Shown: positions 59,479 to 64,000 of the stretch, one piece after another
Layout of the letters: each line of letters starts with the position of its first letter
Position numbering within the stretch: position 1 is the stretch's first letter
Assembly (NCBI RefSeq): GCF_000716445.1
Contig: NZ_JNWK01000060.1
Coordinates: 1 to 64,000 of the forward strand
Length of the DNA stretch: 64,000 nt
Origin: Streptomyces wedmorensis
GTDB taxonomy: Bacteria; Actinomycetota; Actinomycetes; Streptomycetales; Streptomycetaceae
Direction: 5' to 3'
Position numbers and translations under genes: made by a program
The notes under the pieces: generated by a model
The model's database searches: none
Seen by the model: only the letters and a program-made list of their open reading frames with translations
Told to the model about the DNA's origin: nothing

Positions 59479-60399
59479 ATGACGACTGACACCACACCAC
59501 TGCGAGGACGGATCTGCCTGGTCGCGGGCGCCACCCGGGGGGCCGGACGGGCCATCGCCGTCCAGCTCGGGGCCGCCGGGGCCACCGTCTACGTCACGGG
59601 GCGCACCACCCGCGATCGGCTGAGCGAGGTCGGCCGGGCGACCGAGACCATCGAGGAGACCGCCGAACTGGTGACGGCGGCCGGCGGCGAGGGCATCGCC
59701 GTCCCCACCGACCACCTGGAGCCCGGGCAGGTCCAGGCCCTCATCGAGCGCGTCGACCGCGAGCAGGGACGCCTCGACGTCCTCGTCAACGACGTCTGGG
59801 GCGGCGAGCACCTGCTCTCCTTCGGCCGGAAGACCTGGGAGAACGACCTCACGGGCGGCCTCAGGATGCTCGAACTCGGCGTGCGGACGCACGCCATCAC
59901 CTCCCACACGGCGCTGCCGCTGCTCATCCGTCACCGGGGCGGACTCGTCGTCGAGGTCACCGACGGCACCGCCGAGTACAACGGCACCCGCTTCCGCGAG
60001 AACCTCTTCTACGACCTCGCCAAGAACGCCCCGCTGCGGATGGCCTTCGGCCTCGGCAAGGAGCTGGAGGAGTACGGCGGCACGGCGGTCGCCCTCACCC
60101 CGGGGTGGCTCCGATCCGAGCAGATGCTGACAGCCTTCGGCGTCACCGAGGAGAACTGGCGCGACGCCCTCGCCGAGACCCCCGACTTCGCGATCTCCGA
60201 GTCCCCGGTCTACGTGGGCCGGGCCGTCGCCGCCCTCGCCGCCGACCCCGACAGGCACCGCTGGAACGGCCGGTCGACCTCCAGCGCGGAGCTCGCCCGC
60301 GAGTACGGCTTCACCGACGCGGACGGGTCACGGCCGGACGCCTGGGGCTTCATCATCGCCGGCGAGACGGGAAAGCCCGACGCCGCCGACTACCGCTAG
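59479..60399 (+). CDS. SDR-family oxidoreductase (atypical)
   Basis: The product is 306 aa. The N-terminal GATRGAGRAIAVQLGAAGA (15-33) and VLVNDVWGGEHL (about 100-111) show an SDR. The catalytic YxxxK is altered: the region around residues 174-180 reads FYDLAKNAPLRM, so Tyr-x-x-x-Lys is kept as YDLAK. It is of the DUF-type SDRs common in actinobacteria with unknown substrates. The ATG at 59479 begins directly before the Rossmann fold. Confidence 0.9.
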   Translation: MTTDTTPLRGRICLVAGATRGAGRAIAVQLGAAGATVYVTGRTTRDRLSEVGRATETIEETAELVTAAGGEGIAVPTDHLEPGQVQALIERVDREQGRLDVLVNDVWGGEHLLSFGRKTWENDLTGGLRMLELGVRTHAITSHTALPLLIRHRGGLVVEVTDGTAEYNGTRFRENLFYDLAKNAPLRMAFGLGKELEEYGGTAVALTPGWLRSEQMLTAFGVTEENWRDALAETPDFAISESPVYVGRAVAALAADPDRHRWNGRSTSSAELAREYGFTDADGSRPDAWGFIIAGETGKPDAADYR

Positions 60400-60578
60400 G
60401 GCACTCCCTGTCGGCCTGTCGGCCCTGTCGGCCTGTCGGCCTGTCGCCCTGTCCGCCCTGGCGGCCCCCTCCGGCCCCCTCCGGCTCCTTCCCGTTCCGG
60501 CCCCTCCGGTCACCCGGCCCGACCGGCGGGCCCGTTCGTCCGGCGGGGCCCGTTCGTCCGGCGGCGCGGCGCCGGGTG
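60400..60578. repeat. Short-unit repeats between converging genes
   Basis: CCTGTCGG-type 8-9-bp units repeat about five times at 60407-60450, and GGGCCCGTTCGTCCGGCG occurs twice at about 60528-60564. No gene is present, and no single clear terminator. Confidence 0.65.
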
Positions 60579-61517
60579 TCAGCCGTACAGCGCGGCCAGT
60601 CCTCGCGCCGCCTCGGCGAAGCGCTCGCGCAGGGAGGCCGGGGACAGCACCTCGGCGTCCGGGCCGAGGGCGAGCAGCTGGGACAGGGCGACCTCCTCGC
60701 TCTCGACGGGGAGCGTCGCGGTCAACCGGCCCTCCGCGTCCCGCGTCCCGGCCGCCAGGGCCTCCTCGGCGGCCGCGCGATCGGTGACGTACGGCAGTCT
60801 GCGGGCCCCCGCGTCCGACAGCCGTACGACGACCTCGGCGCGCAGGATCGAGCGGGCGAACTCCGCGGCGCGCTCGGCCCAGAAGGCCGGCAGGTCGAAG
60901 GCCTCGTCGCGGACGAAGTGCTCCCCGGTGGGGGAGACGGCCGTGAAGCGGTCCATCCGGTAGGTGCGGAAGGCCGTTCCGGAGCGCGCGCACAGGTACC
61001 AGACGCCCGCCTTCAGGACGAGACCGTACGGGGCGAGGTCCCGCTCCACCTCCCGGTCGCCGCGCCGGTAGCGGGCGACGAGCATCCGGTCGTCCCAGAC
61101 GGCCTCCGCGACCGCCGGCAGCAACTCCGGGGTCTCCGGCTCCTGGTACCAGCCCGGCGCGTCGAGCAGGAAGCGCTGCGCCGCGCTCGCGGGGGCGTCG
61201 CGCAGCGAGGGCAGCAGCGCCGCGGTGACCTTCAGGCGGGCCGCCGAGGCCGCGTCGTCCAGGCCCATGTCCCGCAGCGCGCCCGGCAGTCCGGACAGGA
61301 ACAGCGCCTCGGCCTCGCCGCGCGCCAGGCCCGTCAGACGCGTGCGGTAGCCGCCGACCAGCCGGTACCCGCCGGCCCGGCCCCGGTCCGCGTACACCGG
61401 CACCCCGGCCTCGGACAGCGCCAGCGCGTCCCGCGTGACGGTGCGCTCCGACACCTCGAGCTCGGCGGCCAGCTCGGCCGCCGTCATCGACGGACGGGAC
61501 TGGAGCAGCAGGACCAA
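60579..61517 (-). CDS. HTH/WYL-domain transcriptional regulator with damaged 5' end
   Basis: From a TTG at 61517 the product is 312 aa. The N-terminal HTH (LLLQSRPSMTAAELAAELEVSERTVTRDALAL) is followed by a WYL domain (YGLVLKAGVWYLCARSGTAFRTYRMDRF, about 170-197) and WCX-type C-terminus. The normal start [11 protein letters not shown] continues upstream to an 8-C tract. A GTG at 61552 (VSVRPSPP...) would join in frame only if that tract had nine Cs, so a missing base is suspected. The 5' region is also duplicated in inverted orientation at 61611-61649. WYL regulators sense nucleic-acid or other ligands. Confidence 0.8.
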   Translation of the reverse strand: MVLLLQSRPSMTAAELAAELEVSERTVTRDALALSEAGVPVYADRGRAGGYRLVGGYRTRLTGLARGEAEALFLSGLPGALRDMGLDDAASAARLKVTAALLPSLRDAPASAAQRFLLDAPGWYQEPETPELLPAVAEAVWDDRMLVARYRRGDREVERDLAPYGLVLKAGVWYLCARSGTAFRTYRMDRFTAVSPTGEHFVRDEAFDLPAFWAERAAEFARSILRAEVVVRLSDAGARRLPYVTDRAAAEEALAAGTRDAEGRLTATLPVESEEVALSQLLALGPDAEVLSPASLRERFAEAARGLAALYG

Positions 61518-61649
61518 TTTGATGAGGCGGGGGGGGAGGGGCGCACGCTCACACCGTGCGACCGCCCCCCCCCGGGCGGGGGGGGGGGCAGAAGGGAGGA
61601 ATCCGGCCCTCCCCCCCGCCTCATCAAATTGGTCCTGCTGCTCCAGTCC
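61497..61649. repeat. Long inverted repeat at the WYL-aceE junction
   Basis: Left arm 61497-61535 and right arm 61611-61649 are perfect reverse complements over 39 bp and continue with one G/C length difference into AGGG/CCCT. The arms contain the first codons of the WYL gene. The 75-bp centre has G and C homopolymers of 9-11 bases. The right arm carries the premature stop of aceE. Confidence 0.95.
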
Positions 61650-64000
61650 TGTAGTCGGAGACCGCCAGGACCGGCGAGTCGATGCCCTCCAGTGCCTTGC
61701 GGATGTACGGCACCCGCTCCTCGCCGCGCAGGAGCGCCGCGTCGGCCTCCAGGGCGTCGCGCCGCAGCTCCGTCCAGGAGGTCGCGGACCACACGTCGGC
61801 GGCCACGCCCCACTCGGCGGCGAGCAGCTTCTGCGCCTCCAGGGCCCAGTGGATGGCCGTGCCGGAGGAGAGGAGCTGGATGCGCGAGGCGTTCGCGGGC
61901 ACGTCGATGCCGGCGGACTCGGCGGTGTTGAAGCGGTAGAGGCCCTTGACGATGCCCTCGTCGATCCCGGCCGGCTTGGCCGGCTGCGGCATCGGCTCGT
62001 TGTAGACGGTGAGGTAGTAGAAGACGTTCTGGTCCTCGCCCTCGGCGGCCTCGCCGTACATCCGGCGCAGACCCTCCTTGACGATGGCCGCGACCTCGTA
62101 GGCGAACGCCGGGTCGTAGGTCAGCGCCGCCGGGTTGGTGGCCGCGATGACGGGGGAGTGGCCGTCGGCGTGCTGGAGGCCCTCACCGGTCAGGGTGGTG
62201 CGGCCGGCGGTGGCGCCGACGAGGAAGCCGCGGCCGAGCTGGTCGCCGAGCTGCCACATCTGGTCGGCGGTCCGCTGCCAGCCGAACATCGAGTAGAAGA
62301 TGTAGAAGGGGATCATCGCCTCACCGTGCGTGGAGTACGCGGTGGACGCGGCGATGAAGTCGGCCATCGAGCCGGCCTCGGTGATGCCCTCGTTGAGGAT
62401 CTGGCCGTTCTTGGCTTCCTTGTAGTACATCAGCTGGTCGCGGTCGACCGGCTCGTACGTCTGGCCCTTCGGCGAGTAGATGCCGAGCGACGGGAAGAGC
62501 GACTCCATACCGAAGGTACGGGCCTCGTCTGGGACGATCGGGACCCAGCGCTTGCCGGTCTCCTTGTCGCGGACCAGGTCCTTGACGAGGCGTACGAACG
62601 CCATCGTCGTGGCCATCGACTGCGAGCCGGAGCCCTTGTCGAACGCGGCGAACGACTTGTCGGCCGGGGCCGGCAGCGGCGCGATCGCGTGGGTGCGGCG
62701 GGCCGGGGCGGGGCCGCCGAGCGCCGCGCGGCGCTCCTGGAGGTAGCGGACCTCGGGGGCGTCGGCACCCGGGTGGCCGTAGGGCACCTGGCCGTCGACG
62801 AACTGCGAGTCGGAGATCGGCAGCTCGAGGAGGTCACGCATGTTCTTGAACTCGTCGGTCGTGAGCTTCTTCATCTGGTGGTTCGCGTTCTTCGACGCGA
62901 AGCCCTCACCGAGGGTGAAGCCCTTGACGGTCTGCGCGAGGATGACCGTCGGCGCGCCCTTGAACTCCACGGCGGCCTTGTACGCGGCGTACACCTTGCG
63001 GGGCTCGTGGCCACCGCGGGAGAGGTGGAAGCACTCCAGGATCTTGTCGTCGCTCAGCAGCTGCGCCATCGCGACGAGCGCGGGGTCCTTGCCGAAGAAG
63101 TCCTGGCGGATGTAGGCGGCGTCGCGGGTCTGGTACGTCTGGACCTGCGCGTCCGGCACCTCGCGGAGGCGGCGGACGAGGGCGCCGGTGGTGTCGAGCG
63201 CGAACAGCTCGTCCCAGGCGTTGCCCCACAGCGACTTCACGACGTTCCAGCCGGCGCCGCGGAACTGGGCCTCCAGCTCCTGCACGATCTTGAAGTTGGC
63301 GCGGACCGGGCCGTCGAGGCGCTGCAGGTTGCAGTTGATGACGAAGGTCAGGTTGTCCAGGCCCTCGCGGGCGGCGAGCGCCAGCGCCGCGGTGGCCTCG
63401 GGCTCGTCCATCTCGCCGTCGCCGAGGAACGCCCACACGTGGGACGCGGAGACGTCCTTGATGGAGCGGTTCGTCAGGTAGCGGTTGAAGCGCGCCTGGT
63501 AGATCGCGGAGAGCGGGCCGAGGCCCATGGAGACGGTGGGGAACTCCCACAGCCAGGGGAGGCGCCGCGGGTGCGGGTAGGAGGGCAGGCCTTCGCCGCC
63601 GGACTCCTGCCGGAACTTGTCGAGGTGCGCCTCGGTGAGGCGGCCGTCGAGGAAGGCGCGGGCGTAGATGCCGGGGGAGGCGTGGCCCTGGATGAAGAGC
63701 TGGTCGCCGGAACCGTCGGCTTCCTTGCCCTTGAAGAAGTGGTTGAAGCCGGTCTCGTAGAGCCAGGCCGCCGAGGCGAAGGTGGCGATGTGGCCGCCGA
63801 CGCCGTACTTGGAGCCGCGGGTGACCATCGCGGCCGCGTTCCAGCGGTTCCAGGCGGTGATCTTCCGCTCCATCTCCTCGTCGCCGCCGAACGCGCCGAC
63901 CGAGGGCTCCGCGGAGGTGGGGATGGTGTTGACGTAGTCCGTCTCCAGCAACTTGGGCAGGGCGAGGCCCGCGCCCTCGGCGTGCTGGAGCGTACGGCGC
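61624..64000 (-). CDS. aceE: Pyruvate dehydrogenase E1 (AceE-type), partial at 5' and abnormally ended at 3'
   Basis: The frame enters from the right edge and encodes 792 residues here. It contains AceE core sequences: [14 protein letters not shown] with [11 protein letters not shown] for thiamin diphosphate, and the transketolase-like middle domain ([32 protein letters not shown]). It decarboxylates pyruvate with lipoyl E2. After the conserved SDY (Tyr codon 61651-61653), the native continuation MRAVPDQI... is absent. Eight foreign residues (RTGAAGPI) and a stop from the inverted repeat replace roughly 75-80 residues. The N-terminal ~120 residues lie outside the window. Confidence 0.9.
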   Translation of the reverse strand, partial: RRTLQHAEGAGLALPKLLETDYVNTIPTSAEPSVGAFGGDEEMERKITAWNRWNAAAMVTRGSKYGVGGHIATFASAAWLYETGFNHFFKGKEADGSGDQLFIQGHASPGIYARAFLDGRLTEAHLDKFRQESGGEGLPSYPHPRRLPWLWEFPTVSMGLGPLSAIYQARFNRYLTNRSIKDVSASHVWAFLGDGEMDEPEATAALALAAREGLDNLTFVINCNLQRLDGPVRANFKIVQELEAQFRGAGWNVVKSLWGNAWDELFALDTTGALVRRLREVPDAQVQTYQTRDAAYIRQDFFGKDPALVAMAQLLSDDKILECFHLSRGGHEPRKVYAAYKAAVEFKGAPTVILAQTVKGFTLGEGFASKNANHQMKKLTTDEFKNMRDLLELPISDSQFVDGQVPYGHPGADAPEVRYLQERRAALGGPAPARRTHAIAPLPAPADKSFAAFDKGSGSQSMATTMAFVRLVKDLVRDKETGKRWVPIVPDEARTFGMESLFPSLGIYSPKGQTYEPVDRDQLMYYKEAKNGQILNEGITEAGSMADFIAASTAYSTHGEAMIPFYIFYSMFGWQRTADQMWQLGDQLGRGFLVGATAGRTTLTGEGLQHADGHSPVIAATNPAALTYDPAFAYEVAAIVKEGLRRMYGEAAEGEDQNVFYYLTVYNEPMPQPAKPAGIDEGIVKGLYRFNTAESAGIDVPANASRIQLLSSGTAIHWALEAQKLLAAEWGVAADVWSATSWTELRRDALEADAALLRGEERVPYIRKALEGIDSPVLAVSDYRTGAAGPI

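Overview
This window is chromosomal DNA of a Streptomyces or a very close relative. GC is about 72%, coding frames are strongly GC-biased at third positions, GTG starts are frequent, and gene content and order (glnE, malR-malEFG-aglA, glnII, glnA, RDD protein, DUF4191, lipA, lipB, aceE) match, as far as I remember, the conserved core region of S. coelicolor around SCO2234 to SCO2183. No species can be named from the sequence alone.

Layout. 0-0.1 kb: tail of an IS630-type transposase. 0.2-6.4 kb: a VOC protein, a PIG-L deacetylase with a repetitive insert, and glnE (glutamine synthetase adenylyltransferase). 6.4-8.3 kb: a secreted DUF4344 metallopeptidase and a PAP2-family membrane enzyme. 8.3-23 kb: a starch/maltodextrin block with malR, the malEFG ABC importer, alpha-glucosidase aglA, a second MalR-like LacI regulator, a secreted alpha-amylase with a starch-binding domain, and a 1763-residue two-headed amylopullulanase. 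23-31.5 kb: small metabolic and regulatory genes, including a ferredoxin reductase/PF10118 pair and a sigma-like membrane protein. 31.5-36.1 kb: a His/Met-rich membrane protein with a PepSY protein, an OmpR-type winged-helix regulator (possibly GlnRII) and glnII. 36.2-38.8 kb: an ARPP-2-like plus von Willebrand A pair. 39-46.5 kb: oxidoreductase, MocR regulator, ArsC-like protein, then an accessory stretch with two PafBC-type promoter matches and a divergent HTH/zinc-ribbon module. 46.5-52 kb: glnA, an RDD protein, DUF4191, a small conserved protein, lipA and lipB. 52-61.5 kb: a TPR regulator, amine oxidase, epimerase, GNAT, TetR/SDR pairs and a WYL regulator. 61.6-64 kb: aceE, cut by the right edge and abnormally terminated.

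How the genes fit together. The mal block is a complete route: secreted amylase and amylopullulanase cut starch, MalEFG imports maltodextrins and AglA hydrolyses them. CTTGC/GTTGC-type inverted repeats of identical spacing lie upstream of malE and the amylase gene and are good MalR operator candidates. Nitrogen assimilation is represented by glnE, glnII and glnA; tandem GlnR-type boxes (nTnAC-N6-GAAAC-like) precede both synthetase genes, and GlnA keeps the tyrosine that GlnE modifies. LipA/LipB supply lipoate, which the E2 partner of AceE needs.

The most anomalous locus is 61.50-61.66 kb. The 3' end of aceE is replaced by an inverted copy of the start of the neighbouring WYL gene, with GC homopolymers between the arms; this is either a real rearrangement or an assembly fold-back. 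Other points of interest are two DNA-damage-type promoters and a 28-bp perfect palindrome at 42.1-42.65 kb, the ARPP-2/vWA pair, the PF10118/ferredoxin-reductase pair, and several minisatellite-like repeats.
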